From Sequoia sempervirens (lineage: Eukaryota > Streptophyta > Pinopsida > Cupressales > Cupressaceae), in NCBI GenBank assembly GCA_007258455.2, contig VDFB02193867.1:563969291-564033290 (forward strand): a stretch of DNA of 64,000 nt, given 5' to 3'. The stretch's first letter is position 1; every line of letters begins with the position of its first letter. The notes under the pieces were generated by a model. The model searched no databases. It saw nothing but the letters and a program-made list of their open reading frames with translations, and was not told where the DNA came from. The position numbers and the translations under genes are program-made. Of the stretch, positions 48,336-61,383 are shown in pieces.

Positions 48336-49464
48336 ATTTTTTAAAATTTATAAATTTTAGAAACTTTTTTCATGTCTAATAAAATAAATTTATAAGTTTA
48401 TAAACTTTTAAATTTCTAAGTTTATAAATTTATAAGCTTATAAGTTTCTAAGCTTTTAGAAATTTAGAAACAAAGATATGCCTTGCTTTTTTTTTAAATT
48501 TATAAGTCTCTAAAATTTAAAAGTTTATAAATTTATAAACTTATAAGTTTTGATCTTAAATTAAAGATTAATGTTATAAATTTTGATCTTAAATTAATGA
48601 TTAATGTTAAAAGTTTCTAAATTTCTAAGTTTATATAAACTTATAAGTTTCTAAATTTATAAATTTAATATTTATAAACTTTTAGATAGTCCTAGCAATC
48701 ACAGGCTCACTTTTAATTGCAAGAAGATGACTCTTGTGACCCAGGTGGTAGACTCGTTAATGTTTCCCTCAATTCCTATTGTGTGATTTCATGTTAATGT
48801 GGCTTGATGCTTGTGGCAGAGGCAATGGCTTTCAATAGATCCAAAGATCCAATGGTAGTGTTAAAAGATGTCGGGCTCATTGGTTGAGAGAGAAGACAAT
48901 ACTATGATGAATATTCTATGTTGGCTGGATCTTCAAATGAGAGAGAAGGCCATGTTATGATGAAATTTTTTATGAGATAATCAAGAAACAGAACCATAGT
49001 AAATGAGATGATTCCAATAGTTTGAACTTGGGATAGTTATTGCATTTACAAGGATTGGAGATTTACCAATTGATTGTCTCACTTGTTTTCTAATTGTTTA
49101 ATTATTTTCACTGCTTTATTAGTTTTCTTTAGAATTATTCAATTAAAGATTCCACGAGTAGTCCAGTAGTTCTAACTTCCATTGTCAATTTGCTTACTCC
49201 ACCTAATCATTCCTAGACCATTTATTCTAGTCTTCTACTCATACGTTTCATGAGTTTGTGAGTATTGTGCACCTATTTGAGACTATATAACAAGTTTGAA
49301 TCATACGAATTCTCAACAATTTTAAACAATTCAATAGCATGTGTTGGATTAAGCTATTTAAGAATATTTCCTTCACATCAACAAAGCCAATTTTTGGGGT
49401 TTTGAAACCTCTCCCAATTAAGGGCATTATTAGCAATTTATAACCATTCTACTCGACACCGACC

Positions 49465-49722
49465 CTAAATTTTCTCAATTACATTGGCAGGAATCCAATG
49501 TCTGAGATCTTGATCTAATCGAAGATAACTTATGGTGGGGCATCCAAGTACCATTTGTTCAATATCTTCACTGTGGACATTACTACATCCATCTAAAATC
49601 ATTGCCTCCAAAGAAACGTGTTGTGAAAAGGCACAAATTCCATCTCCTGTGACAGAGTCACAACCAATGAGCTTGATTTCTTTCAAATTTGAATAGTGCT
49701 TGGCAATAGCAATCAATGACAC
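49465..49722 (-). pseudogene. LRR protein fragment (copy B)
   Basis: Duplicate of the fragment at 37962-38219 with two amino-acid differences in 85 (Ile to Val near the start, Asn to Ser mid-way). No intact gene surrounds it. Confidence 0.55.
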
Positions 49723-50781
49723 GTTTGATATATATTAATCAACCTTGAAAATTTTATTTTTTCTAGGGTGTATATAGCTCCAAGGTGCACCCCTGCAGAA
49801 TCAGTCAAGGAAGCATTGCAACAATATTCTCTTAAGGCCGATTGATAGCCAAAGAATCATCATGCTATCCAAATCAAACACCATAAAGTTTAGTACAAGA
49901 ACATTTAAATGAGACAAACGGTGAATCAATCTACAAACCAGGACACCAATCTAAACATAATCTTAAGAAAAAAATGAATATGTGGTTTCTTTCAGAAATC
50001 CGGTTGTATATCATTTGGATGAGGATTAGTTTGGAGATCTAGGAGGTCTTATCTGCAATCTAAAAACATCATTATCATGAAGATGGATGAGTAAACTGAT
50101 CCAAAACATCCATATCTATGATGTTAATTTTTTTACTAAAGCTCCTGTTCTCCACTAATTATGAACTATGGAAGCCTGAGACTCTTAATAAATGGCTAGG
50201 CTTAACCGACACACTCTAAGGGTACACTTAGGTGGCCAGGCCTACAGTCTCTTTAAACCCATGATTTTTTCATTTTTGTTTCACTTTTACTGAAACCGTT
50301 TCTGTTCGGGATACACTCTATCCGCTCATATTCAATTATGCATTTCATTTTTAATCCCACGTGTTTGGGGAGACAACGCAGGGAGGAGATATTATAAAAC
50401 AACGGTAAGAATATTAATATTTTGTTATGTTTAAAATAGACTCCATGGTTTTTATCCCGCGTGACCATATCTATAAGAGTATTATTTTTAGTTTTTTACA
50501 TTTTAGATTTTTAATAATTATTAACAATAAATTATTAATAATTAATATTATTAAAAATAATTATATATTGTTAATTTTAATTTTTAAATAAATTTAATAA
50601 TTATAAATTATTTTTAATAAGATTTTAATTTTTGAAATAAATCCATTAATAATAAATTATTCATAATTGATGTTTAAGACTTATTTTAAATATTTTTAGA
50701 TGATAATAATAATAGATAATCAACAATCCCGTTAAGGGGCCAAGTTAGGTATATCCAACAGAGAAGTATTGTAAGATGACT

Positions 50782-51252
50782 TGCTGGGAAAGACCTCTAG
50801 AAGGATGGTGGAAGATAAATTTTGATGGGACCTCAAAGGGAAATTCTGGCCCTTCAGGGGCACAATTTATTATCTGAGATTGGATCAGAGATGTGGTTGT
50901 TAGGAGCAAAGAAATTCTCGGAAGGAACGAATAATACAGCTAAAGCTCTTGCGACATTGTTGGCAATTAAGTGTTGAAGGAATTAGGTGCCAAAAAGGTT
51001 CACTTAGAAGGGGATTCGATGATAGTTGTGCAAGTGGTGATAAATGGTTCAATTCATGCATGGCACTCTCAATTTGTGGTCGATAAAATTAGAGAAGAAT
51101 TATCCAATTTCGAAAGCTTTACAGTGAGTCATATCAGACGTGGTGGGAATGTCGAAGCGGATGTCCTTTCAAAGTGGGCACTATCTTTTAGTGAGGTTGA
51201 AGACTTCAAATTTGAGGATTTTCAAGAAGTAAATTTAGTGGATTTTTGGTGA
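50782..51252 (+). pseudogene. RNase H-like domain of LINE ORF2 (copy B)
   Basis: Duplicate of 44654-45126, with the same frame slip, continuing 'LGAKKVHLEGDSMIVVQVVI' to the stop at 51250. Confidence 0.7.
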
Positions 51253-51509
51253 TGTCAGGTGAGTACATCACATTGAATGCATGAAGTGGCACCTAGGTCC
51301 GAAATTTAGACAAGAAAAATAAGTGATGGAGAAGTCGAGAGATGGCCTTTAAGTAGTACCATTAAGTAGTACCAGTAGTAATAAATTTGAAGTGGGTGGT
51401 GAAAGATAGTTTAAAGGCTGAGGCAATGATGATTTCCTCACATTTTGAAGTGGCGAAAACATCTAGCAGTAGTTTTCTGGCAATGAAGGTGGTGCTCTAT
51501 TAGAGAAAA

Positions 51510-52160
51510 ATGGAGGCGAATTTCACTTTCCAATCTCCCAGGTCTCTGAATCCGTTTTTTGGTGAAGCATCGACAAAAAGACTAAGGGGTTTATTTCTAA
51601 TTGAAGATGACTGAATAGTGTAGTGTGTACAAATGATCATTGGAAAGGATTTTGGTGCTCTAAGGCATAGGCTCATAACAAATTTGGGCGTGTATTCCTT
51701 GATAGTGGCATGGGGCCTTGACATAGGAGAGCCTGTGGTGTTGGTGCATAAAGTGATGTTGAAAATCATTCACAAGGATTTTTTGGTGGACATGGATTCC
51801 ATTTTCAAATGGGCGATACTAGGGGTAGGTCTGGACATTTCTTAAGGAATTATTGATGAATAGATGGAGTTGCTTTATGGGGGTGTCAGAATCAAGCCAT
51901 TCATTCAATGGTTGGAAGGAAACTTCAAATCCAGGTGTCAGGAAGAAGCTAGACTGGGATGGAAGGCTCTCAAGCTTTTTATTGAGATCATGGAGCTCGA
52001 TGAGTTCATTGAGAAGGCCAAAAGGGAAGTGCAGGGTAAGGTGGTGAAAGTGAAATGCCAGAGTAAACATCGGTCAAATAAGTGGCGATGGTTCCAAAAG
52101 AAGAAACAAATGAAGGAACTAGGTGAAGGTCCATCGGGCTCGGGTAGTGCTCATGATTGA
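51510..52160 (+). pseudogene. Extra ORF after the LINE RNase H domain (copy B)
   Basis: Duplicate of 45384-46034 with scattered substitutions and the same basic C-terminus. Function unknown. Confidence 0.4.
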
Positions 52161-53516
52161 TAGATCTATTGGAATTTTTTTGCCTCTTTTGTTTGAATCT
52201 CTTCTACAAATAGTGAAATTTTGGGTTTGGGGTTTTGAGTTGATAGGTTTCCCAATTTGTTAGCTCAGTTGGGGTTAGCTCAGAGACCGTTGGTGGTGGT
52301 TTTTTGTACTAGTAAAAAATACAGTGTTTAAAGAAGCTAGTGGTTGGTGGTTGCACGTTAAAGTGTTTTTTTCAATCTTTTTTGAAATGTTTTGGGAGGT
52401 ATCGAATTGAAATGGTTGTAATCTTTATTTTTAAAGTAATATAATATTTCATGTTACCGATCAAAAAAAAAAAAAAGATAATCAACAATCAATAATAATT
52501 AGAAATAAAAAATAATTATTAATAATAATAAAATTAATTATGCCAAGAGGCGTATTACAATGGCATCCACCAAAAAGAAAAATTCAATGTAAGGAAAAAC
52601 TCTTTAGCTTGAATTTGATGTTCAAATGACATGCAACTAGCATAACTGTGTATGTAGATGTCTTTTCCAGCATATTTAAAGAAAATTTAAAAACAGTTTT
52701 AATGGATTTTCTATCTTTGTTTTACATAGACAATGTGAAAACCCCTCCACCTAGTGCTGCAACAAAAATATGAATACAAATTTAAAGAAAAAAAAAATTC
52801 TTATCCACTCTAAAATACCTATTTTTCATATCATAGTCAATTTTATAATGATTTCATTTTTTATATTATTAATACTAAAATTTAATATTAATAATTATAA
52901 TTAATTTTATTATAGTAATTAAATATTTATAATTACAATAGGGCCTCCATAACTCTCAGTGTATTTTATATATATTAATATTTAATATATGTATGCTAGT
53001 AATAAATTATTAATTATAAATCAATTATAAATAACAATTCTAATTAAAACTATCAAAATATTCAAAATAATTAGACAAAAGCAATATCAATAATAAAATC
53101 AGCTCCATATTAATTATAATCAATAAACACAACTCTCTTGATGGAACATTTGAGTGGTTCACCAAAATGATAGAAAAAACACCAAATTCATTACATCAAA
53201 CATCCAATGTGTGAGTTTTAGACACATGAAAACCTTACAAAAAGATGGCATACAACATGACACATAGGTAGGACAACATTTCATGTGGAATGTATATTAA
53301 CAAATGCAAAACTTTATCAATTTAGAAATTATAGTTCATTCTATGTAACTAAACAATAGTTCATTCTATGTGCATGTAATTTTGAGTTTGATAAGAAAAC
53401 TAAAAAACTATTAATCTACTCTTGTCAAAACACAAACAACACTCAGATTTAGTATAAGATTTAACCAATCATAATGAAAACATAATATGAAAATGAATTT
53501 TCTTAAATTTTGTGGT

Positions 53517-53621
53517 TGTAGATGCCCTTTTGAAATCTATGCAAAATATGGGAGGATAGACAAAGCTTGTGAACTATTTGACAAAATGTCTCAAAGAATT
53601 GTAATCTCGTGGAGTACACTC
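53517..53621 (+). pseudogene. PPR protein fragment (copy B)
   Basis: Duplicate of the fragment at 47387-47491 with one change (His to Gln in 'MSQRIVISW'), which is closer to the PPR consensus. Confidence 0.6.
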
Positions 53622-53699
53622 TAATTAGAAAAGTTGCATCACTACCCTCATGACAATCTCTCAATTTGTTTGTCTGTTGTGCTACACAATTTGATACTA

Positions 53700-54060
53700 C
53701 AATTTGTTATTATTATTATATGTAATTATTCTTTTAATTCTAAATAACTAATAATCAATAATTTACTATTGATTTTTAACTATAATTTATTGTTAGTGTT
53801 ATTATTATTATGTGTAATTTTTTTTTTAATTTTAAATAATTTATAATCAATAATTTACTATTGATTTTTAACTATAATTTATTGTTAGTGTTATTATTAT
53901 TATGTGTAATTATTTTTTCTAATTTTAAATAATTAATAATTAATAATCAATAATTTACTATTGATTATTTTAATAATTTTAATTAGAATTGTTATCTATA
54001 ATTAATTTTTAATTAATAATTTATTATTAATTTTATTATTATTAGTATTTAAAAAAATAA
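53700..54060. other. AT-rich interior of the Mutator-like element
   Basis: Repeats of 'aactataatttattgttagtgttattatt' occur at about 53777 and 53868. No coding motif seen. Confidence 0.5.
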
Positions 54061-54834
54061 AATTATTATTGATTCTTGATTATCTTTTATTATTACCATC
54101 CAAAAATCTTTAAAATAAATCTTATTGAACATCAATTATGAATAATTTATTATTAATAGATTTATTTCAAAAATTAAAATTGAAAAAATATTTAATATTA
54201 AAATCTTATTAAATATCAATTATGAATAATTTATTATTAATAAATTTATTTAAAAATTAAAATTAAAAAATATTTAATTATTTTTAACAATATTAATTAT
54301 TAATAAATTTATTTAAAAATTAAAATTAACAATGTATAATTATTTTTAATAATATTAATTATTAATAATTTATTGTTAATAATTATTAAAATAAATATTT
54401 TTTAACAATATTAATTATTTTTAATTATTTTAATTATTAATAATTTATTGTTAATAATTATTAAAAATCTAAAATATCAAAAACTAAAAATAATACGCTT
54501 CTAAGATATGGTCACGCGGGATAAAATCCGTGGAGTCTATTTTAAATATAACAAAATATTAATATTCTTACGTTGTTTTATAAGTGAAAGGTCTAAGACA
54601 TTTTGAGCTACCATTTATACTTTTTTATAATATCTCCTCCATGCGTTGTCTGCCCTGGGCAACACGTTGGATTAAAAATGAAATGCATAATTGAGCAGAT
54701 AGAGTGTATCCCGAACGAAACGGCTTTGGTAAAAGTGAAACGAAAACGGAAAAATCACGGATTTAAAGAGACTGTGGGACCGGCCACCTAAGTGTACCCT
54801 TAGAGTGTGCCGGTTAAGCCCGGCCTTAATAAAT

Positions 54835-55517
54835 AGGGTCATAATACCGCCATGATACATAAATCCCTTCTCAAAGCATTCATAAAACAGGGCATTTTCG
54901 TTCTAGACTTTAAAGCAAATGCAATTATCAGATCATGCCTACTCACATCCACTTCCATTAGTTACAAAGATCATGCCTATTCACATCCACTTTCATTAGT
55001 TACATTTGCATTTTTTTTATGTACACGGGTCTTTGGAGCCCTATATGACTGTAGAACAGCTCTGGATGTAATTAAAAAAAATTTAAGATAAGAAAATATT
55101 TATAATTAGAAATAAATCTAAAATATTAAATTTACTGTTAATTGTAATAAGAAGTTTCTAAATTATGTAGAAAATAAATCTTGTTAAAATATTCAAAAAG
55201 TTAAAAATCAATTATATTCTATTTTGAAAAGATTTTTTTGAATTAATATATATTTTTATAATAAATATTATAAATCATATATTAATAAAAAGCACTGATA
55301 ATTAATAGTAAAAATGTCAAAATGTTTAAAAATTAGAAAAAACTATGTTAAAATTTGAAAATATTCTATTTTCAACAGATTTTGAATTAATAAATATATT
55401 TATAATAAATCATATATATTAATATAAAGTGAAATTAGAAAGACATATTCCAATTCTAAAATAATTTATATTTTTATCATAAACATTATTTTATATATAT
55501 ATATATATATATATATT
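54835..55517. other. AT-rich DNA without a gene
   Basis: An 80-codon open frame at 54852-55091 has no motif and lies in low-complexity DNA. A short duplicated phrase ('atcatgcctactcacatcca' and its near copy) occurs near 54930-54990. Nothing else supported. Confidence 0.4.
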
Positions 55518-55842
55518 GTTTATTTCTGTTTATTCATCTTGCAGTTAGTTATGTTTTATCTGCTCTTTAATTCTCAACAATTGATATTAGAGCTGAGTTA
55601 GAGCCAATGAGCGGATATAGAAGATTGTATATGAATGTATAAATATATGTATGTAGTTCATGTATTGTATTAGATTATTGGATTATTGGAGATTAATAAG
55701 ACTTGTTCCCTGCTTTCTTGATGGATGTAGCCATTTGTTATGAACCACGTTAAAACTTGTGTTATACTGTTTTTCTGTATGTTTATTTCTATTTATTCAT
55801 CTTGCTGTTAGTTATGTTTTATCTCCTCCTTAATTCTCAACA
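55518..55842 (+). repeat. Collapsed copia LTR remnant
   Basis: A 62-bp segment ending 'ttaattctcaaca' occurs at 55518-55579 and again at 55780-55842. After the first, TGATATTAGAGC at 55582 matches the initiator-Met primer site TGGTATCAGAGC with two transitions. I read it as LTR end, primer site, large internal deletion, then most of a second LTR. LTR starts not identified. Confidence 0.5.
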
Positions 55843-56362
55843 CTAATGTGTGCGAGTGGTAGGAACAAGCGATGTCAGTCACGGGCAAGAAGTTAATATA
55901 AATTCGAACTCTCCACGAATAAACAGTCAGTCACTATGGACCGAGGGGCAATGGGCAATGCATTTCATCGGGCCTTGACTTGAGATGACCTAGAGTCTAA
56001 AGGATAATGATAAAATATAACATATCAATGCTTATAATCTCTCTTTTCCGGGAACAATCTATGGAAACCCTAACCCACCCGATGTTGCTCTAATTCTAGA
56101 TGCCGGCTTAGCTTAATGAATGGCCAGTAATGATATTATATTATTACATTTTAATTTTTTTTGTACGCAACACCTACTTTAAAGAAATACCATGTACATA
56201 CAAAGTTTTTGAGCTGGAGCATTTTATTTATATAAATACAAATAAATCTACCCATCCGTAACAAAGGTCAGTTGTCTATTTTGTCTATACTTAAGATTTT
56301 CCTCTCTTATATTTTAGATTAAACAAATACTACACATATTTATTTATTCCATAGACATATTT
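55843..56362. other. Intergenic DNA
   Basis: A locally GC-richer stretch (55850-56110) has no reading frame or motif I can name. The remainder is AT-rich. Confidence 0.3.
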
Positions 56363-57120
56363 TAGAAGATACTAGAATTTTATTTTCAAATTTTACTATT
56401 TCATATGTTTTACTAATATATTGTTTTTATTATTTGCAATAAACTTCTAAATGGTGATTGTCTTTTTTATACTTTTTTCTACCTTTTACTTGGGTAACTT
56501 TTACCATCCACATTCAAAACTTGATTATGATAGAAATGCATTATTTTTTTAAGTGATATTATAAAGTTGTTGACTTACACCTTGATAAAAGGTATTTATT
56601 TACCTCATGAACATGGACTCAAAAGTTATTCTAGAAGATATTAGAGTTATATTTTACTTGAAATTTTACTATTTAATATGCTTTGCTACTATATTAGTTT
56701 TATTATTTATAAAAAACATCTAAATGTTGATTATCTTTTAATATAATTTTTTCTACCTTTTACGTGTGTTTTAAAACTTTATCATCCACATTCAAAACTT
56801 GATTTATGATAGAAATGCATTATTGTCTTAAATGACATTTTAAATCTATTAACTTACACCTTGATAAAAAGATATTTATTTACATTGTGGGTGTTCTAGA
56901 AGATACTAGAGTTTTATTTTAATTGAAGTTTTATTATTTAATATGCTTTATTAATATATTTTAATATTTTAATTATTTACAATAAACTTCTAAATGTTGA
57001 TTATCTTTTCATATAATTTTTTCTACCTTTTATGTGGGTTCTAAAACTTTTACTATCCACATTCAAAACTTGATTTATGATGGAAATGCATTATTGTCTT
57101 AAGTGACATTATATTTCCCT
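56363..57120 (+). repeat. Three tandem copies of an ~270-bp unit
   Basis: Units start at about 56363, 56635 and 56902 with 'aagatactagag/att', share 'aacttctaaatg.tgatt' and 'atccacattcaaaacttgat', and end with 'ttacaccttgataaaa'. Steps are 272 and 267 bp. No coding content. Confidence 0.8.
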
Positions 57121-57460
57121 AACGCACATGTTTTTTATGTTGATACTAAAAGATTACATATGTTTAGGTTATGATATGAATATATTATTTTAACTATTCT
57201 TTTTTAGATAAATTGATTTGTAAAATGTTGTTAGAATGTTTATATGTAAAATGGGATGCTTTAGTATTGAGTTATCTATTTTTTTTGTGGTTGGGGTTGT
57301 TTAATATATTTTTCATTGTGATATGAACATAGCTTATTTTTAAAATCTTATACAATCACACTTTTTTGCTTAAGACTCTTTGTCTAGTTCTGATGTCATG
57401 TACATACTATGGTGGTCTAGCATTGAATTGTTGATCATCTTTGTGATTTCAATTCTTTTT

Positions 57461-57655
57461 TCATGTATGTATATGTATGTTTGTATGTATGCATACACAC
57501 ACACACATATATGTATGTATGCATTTATATATATACATATGTGTATATATGTATATATATGTATATATATATATATATGTGTGTGTGTGTTTGTATATAT
57601 ATATATATATTATATATATATATGCATGTATGTATGTATATATGTATGTATATAT
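57461..57655. repeat. TATG/TATA/CA microsatellite
   Basis: Mixed tatg, tata and ca repeats. The Tyr/Ile/Cys/Val-rich frames here on both strands are translated microsatellite and not genes. Confidence 0.95.
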
Positions 57656-58165
57656 GTCAATGGTTTCATGTAGCCCTAAACCTTGCACACAGATAGCTAC
57701 AATTCCTTCTATGGTAATGGCTGCAACACCAAAGATATACATAGATGATGAAAATGTTGTTTCAATATTCAGTGTTGTGTATGCACAACCAGGTGAGGTA
57801 TTCTTATTCTTCTATGGGATAACTATTTTTTTATTCTTTGCATGAGAAGAGTTTATAAGATCTATAAAACCAACTACTTTAAACATAATCTCAATGATTC
57901 TCTTTAGCTTCACATAGATTATATGTGTGGTTTTATTTGTAGAAATTAGTAGAATTATGTTCTCCAAAAATGCACAAGCTTCATTGAAAATTTGAGCTAC
58001 ATCACCACAAATAGACAAGTTGTAAAAGACTTGCTAGAATAATAATTGGACAACCACCAAAGTAATTTTACCTCCAATATGTTAATGTTTTCATACAATG
58101 CTAAACCCTATAGACAGATAACTACAATTGCTCCCATGGTAATGACTGGAACATCAAAGATACAC
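57655..58165 (+). repeat. Direct duplication of a ~90-bp segment
   Basis: 57655-57745 and 58078-58165 align ('acagatagctacaattcc' against 'acagataactacaattgc', then '.tatggtaatg.ctg.aaca'). They lie about 423 bp apart. Confidence 0.65.
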
Positions 58166-58434
58166 ATAGACAATCAAAACAATAGACCAACAACATACAA
58201 ATAACCAACCCTAGCCATATTTTTTTATGGAAGAAGGAAGCTTAAAGTGCAATTTTTGCATCCATACAAAATGATAATCTCTTATAAATCTGTGAAATGG
58301 GTCTACACACAGACAACCAAAACAATAGGCAAACATTTAAGTACAATTTCTCTTAAGGTAGCAGGTATGTATATGTTATACATATATGTACACATATACA
58401 AACATATATACATGAATATGTTGTAAACTCGAGT

Positions 58435-60660
58435 TGCATTGTTTGGGATTAAATATTATAGAAAAATAGGCAAATTGTAAGAAAACTATAAGGAAAACAC
58501 TAGAGAATGGCATACACCTAATTCATGAGTATCATCTTAATAGCTGCAATAGTTGTTACATAGACTACTTGTCTTGTACCAATATCTTATGTAGCAATCT
58601 AACTGAAGAAAACAATGAAAAATGCAGTGCATAGTACAAAGTTTGTGTTTAGCTCTTTTATCTGTTGTAAATCACTTTTTTAACAATGCAATTTAATCAA
58701 TATGGGAGAGAATGAAAGAGATAAATAATAAATTAATCATTTATGTAAACTACCCATGCAAAAAAACTTATTGATTCCGCAACTCAACAGTTTTATCATT
58801 GAGCTTCCATGCTTTTGATTTGAATATAGTGGGCATCTTATTTGTAGTTTACTAACAAATAGTTGTAATTGTATAAGAGGAGCTGCATTATCTAGCATTT
58901 AGTTATATAGAGAAATAGGGAAATTATAATAGAACTGATAGTAAAACATACATACATTTGTTTATCCATATATACATATATAAATAGATGTATAAACATT
59001 TATTAGCCCATAGGATATTTTGTTTGAAGTTGTTGTTGGGATACTCTTTTATACATGGGTGTTTTGCATAAATAATTAATTTATTGTTAGTGTCTTCTTG
59101 CTATATGTCTTTGTATAAAAAGATCCGCATTATGTGTCATTTCGTATTATACATAAATGGGGAAATTCTAATAGAGCTATTAGTAAAACATATATACATA
59201 TCTATACACATGCATATATATATATACATACATATAATACATCAACCCATCCATGAATTGGAGCAATCACATAATGTGCATATTTTCTAACAGGCACTTG
59301 CTCAGGATGTGACTATGTTTATCCTTTTGCATTTTTCGCCTTCTACCTGTTACCATAGGAGGAATTGTAGTGGAACCTTGTTTGTTTTCTCAATAAATAT
59401 GCTTAGGGTTAGTTTTTTTTATTGCCATGCATTTATTGATTTGGTTATCTATTTGCATCTATGTTGGTGGATGCATTAACATAGGACCATTTGCAGATTA
59501 TCAACATGATGGATATAAAATTAGTTTGGCAATTGGTAAGTGTTGTTGTTTCTAATATCTCTTTTATCTATTCAAGTTATCTATTTGAACTTTTGAATGG
59601 GCTCCCCGTTGGCTTGGCCAGCAAGAGGATTTGTTATGCAATAGCTCTTTTGCAAATTTTCTATTTGACTACAAAAATTATTGCCAACTGATGTAGCTTG
59701 AATTATTGATTAAGCTTGTGCCATTGTGGGGAGGTTGTGTAGATTATTGGTGCTCATTGGCTTTATGAGTTCTATTTAATATGGGTTTCGTACCAAACAA
59801 TGTAGCTTCAAATTTAAATTGACAAACCAAGTTTTACATAGCCTACTTTCCTTTTATGAGAATTTTTAGTGTGGGTTCCAACTCATCTATGATCTAGCTA
59901 TGAATTTTAGCTTTTCTTTTAATGGTTGTTTTACAATTTTCTGATTTTGTCTATAATATTTAGTGGGAAATAATGTTGCTTGAATTTTAAAATGAGAAAC
60001 CAGTAAAGGATGTGTCTAATACCTATTATACAATTCTCTATTTGTCTTCGATATTTTCATGTAAAGGATGTAGATTGAATCTTCTATCAATATGTTTCGA
60101 ATTTTTTTTTCTGCCTATAAGTTTGAATAAATCGATAAGATTTCTTTTACATAAAAAGATGTAGGGTACCCAAAATGCAAGTAAGCATTCAAAATGGATT
60201 TCCTCTCAGCTGTCTGGTTGAGAAGGCTTCAAATTCAACCCTTTTGTTGCCTATGCTAATGCCAAACTTTGAAGTAGATGATATGGTATAAGCAACCAAA
60301 AAGGTTTGAATTTGTAACCTTCCCAATTGGTTAATTGAGGGGAAATTTTTTTGGATATTTCTTCTCTTCATAAATTCCAAGCTCAAGAGCTAAATGGTGA
60401 TAAAAGAATATACTATACACAAGTATTTAGATATAGTCATGTGTATATAGGCACACATATACATATGTACATATGGATACATATATATGCTTATATGTGT
60501 GTGTTTGTAAATGTGTTCATAAAGGGGAACTTCAATGCATATATGTACTTAATTATTTGTACACATATATACATGCATATATTCTACATTGAAGCTCCAT
60601 TATTTGCCATTAAATATTATAGAAAGATAGGAAAATCATAAAAGAACTATTAGGAAAAGA
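58435..60660 (+). repeat. Four dispersed copies of a ~70-bp unit
   Basis: Copies near 58435, 58878, 59120 and 60590 read roughly 'gca/ccatta...attatagaaaatagg.aaatt.taa.agaac.at.ag.aaaa'. Most are followed or preceded by TATA/CATA microsatellite. Confidence 0.55.
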
Positions 60661-61383
60661 CTGAAGCACGAATAATGTTTGATTCTTCAGTAATGGTTGT
60701 TGCTTCTTTTGTTATAAAGGCAAGAAAATATATTGATTAATTTGCATTGCCAAAAGAGCCATAGCGGTGTTGCTTTAAAATTATAGTATTGTAAGAATCG
60801 TCTTCCTTGGCTCTCTTGTCTAACAAAATAGAGGTTTACCAAATTGTTGTGCTATGGAATTCGTAAGTCGTTATGCATTGGTATTTTGCATGAATATTTT
60901 TCCCATAATACTGAATAACAAGCAATCTAGGCTGAATCTTCAATTAAGGTTGTGATGTTATACACATTTTTGGATAGCTTATTGCACCATATGATTCTTG
61001 CTATAACATAGTAAAATTTACAATCTGCATAAATACATATCTATAGAAAAAATAAAAGCTTACGTGCACACACATATAAGCATCCTGAAAGATAGAGAGA
61101 TACATATGAGGGTATATGTATTTGCATTTATTATTTTTATTCTTCTTGATGTATCTCCTGTTGTTTGTATACCATTAAAAGTGGATTTCTATTCTTCTTA
61201 TTGTATCTTTTCTTCTTTAAATAGTATTAAAAGTGGAAGGGTTATAAATTGATATTTGTAAGTTTTGTACGAATTAACATTTGGATGCTATAGTACACTA
61301 TTTTTTTTTTTAATTATGAAAGAGTTGTCAATTACTGAGCTCAAATTATAACATTGTGTCATTGTAAATAAGCTCGTAGAAGT
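60660..61383. other. AT-rich DNA without a gene
   Basis: No coding motif. Short open frames such as 61064-61252 are unsupported. Confidence 0.3.

Larger units (their letters stand above)
50728..52475 (+). mobile_element. 5'-truncated LINE (copy B)
   Basis: Perfect 14-bp target duplication agataatcaacaat at 50714-50727 and 52476-52489, with a poly(A) tail ending at 52475. It is inserted just inside the left inverted repeat of the Mutator-like element and is identical in position to copy A. Confidence 0.85.
47931..53870 (+). repeat. Tandem duplication, copy B
   Basis: Same order as copy A: AT repeats, LRR fragment, left end of the Mutator-like element, LINE, PPR fragment. It lacks the copia and SINE insertions and has a much longer TA run (48255-48333). 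By eye the copies differ by a few percent. Confidence 0.85.
50194..54825. mobile_element. Mutator-like DNA element with long terminal inverted repeats, copy B
   Basis: The left end (GGCTAGGCTTAACCGACACA) and the right end read on minus (GGCCGGGCTTAACCGGCACA) are inverted copies. The match continues for about 290 bp and then, more loosely, through AT-rich DNA to about 50720 and 54040. Perfect 9-bp direct repeats TTAATAAAT flank it (50185-50193, 54826-54834). Long inverted repeats plus a 9-bp duplication fit the Mutator superfamily. No transposase is visible; the cargo is a PPR fragment and a later LINE, so it is non-autonomous. Confidence 0.75.

Noticed and set aside
57380..57845. Open frames of 77-122 codons on both strands, rich in Tyr, Ile, Cys and Val
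   Set aside because: They are translations of TATG/TATA microsatellite; both strands and all frames stay open for the same trivial reason.
59485..59691. Possible exon 'GPFADYQHDGYKISLAI' before a gtaag donor, and the open frame at 59491-59691
   Set aside because: The acceptor choice is ambiguous by one or more bases, no adjoining exon is convincing, and no protein family was recognised.
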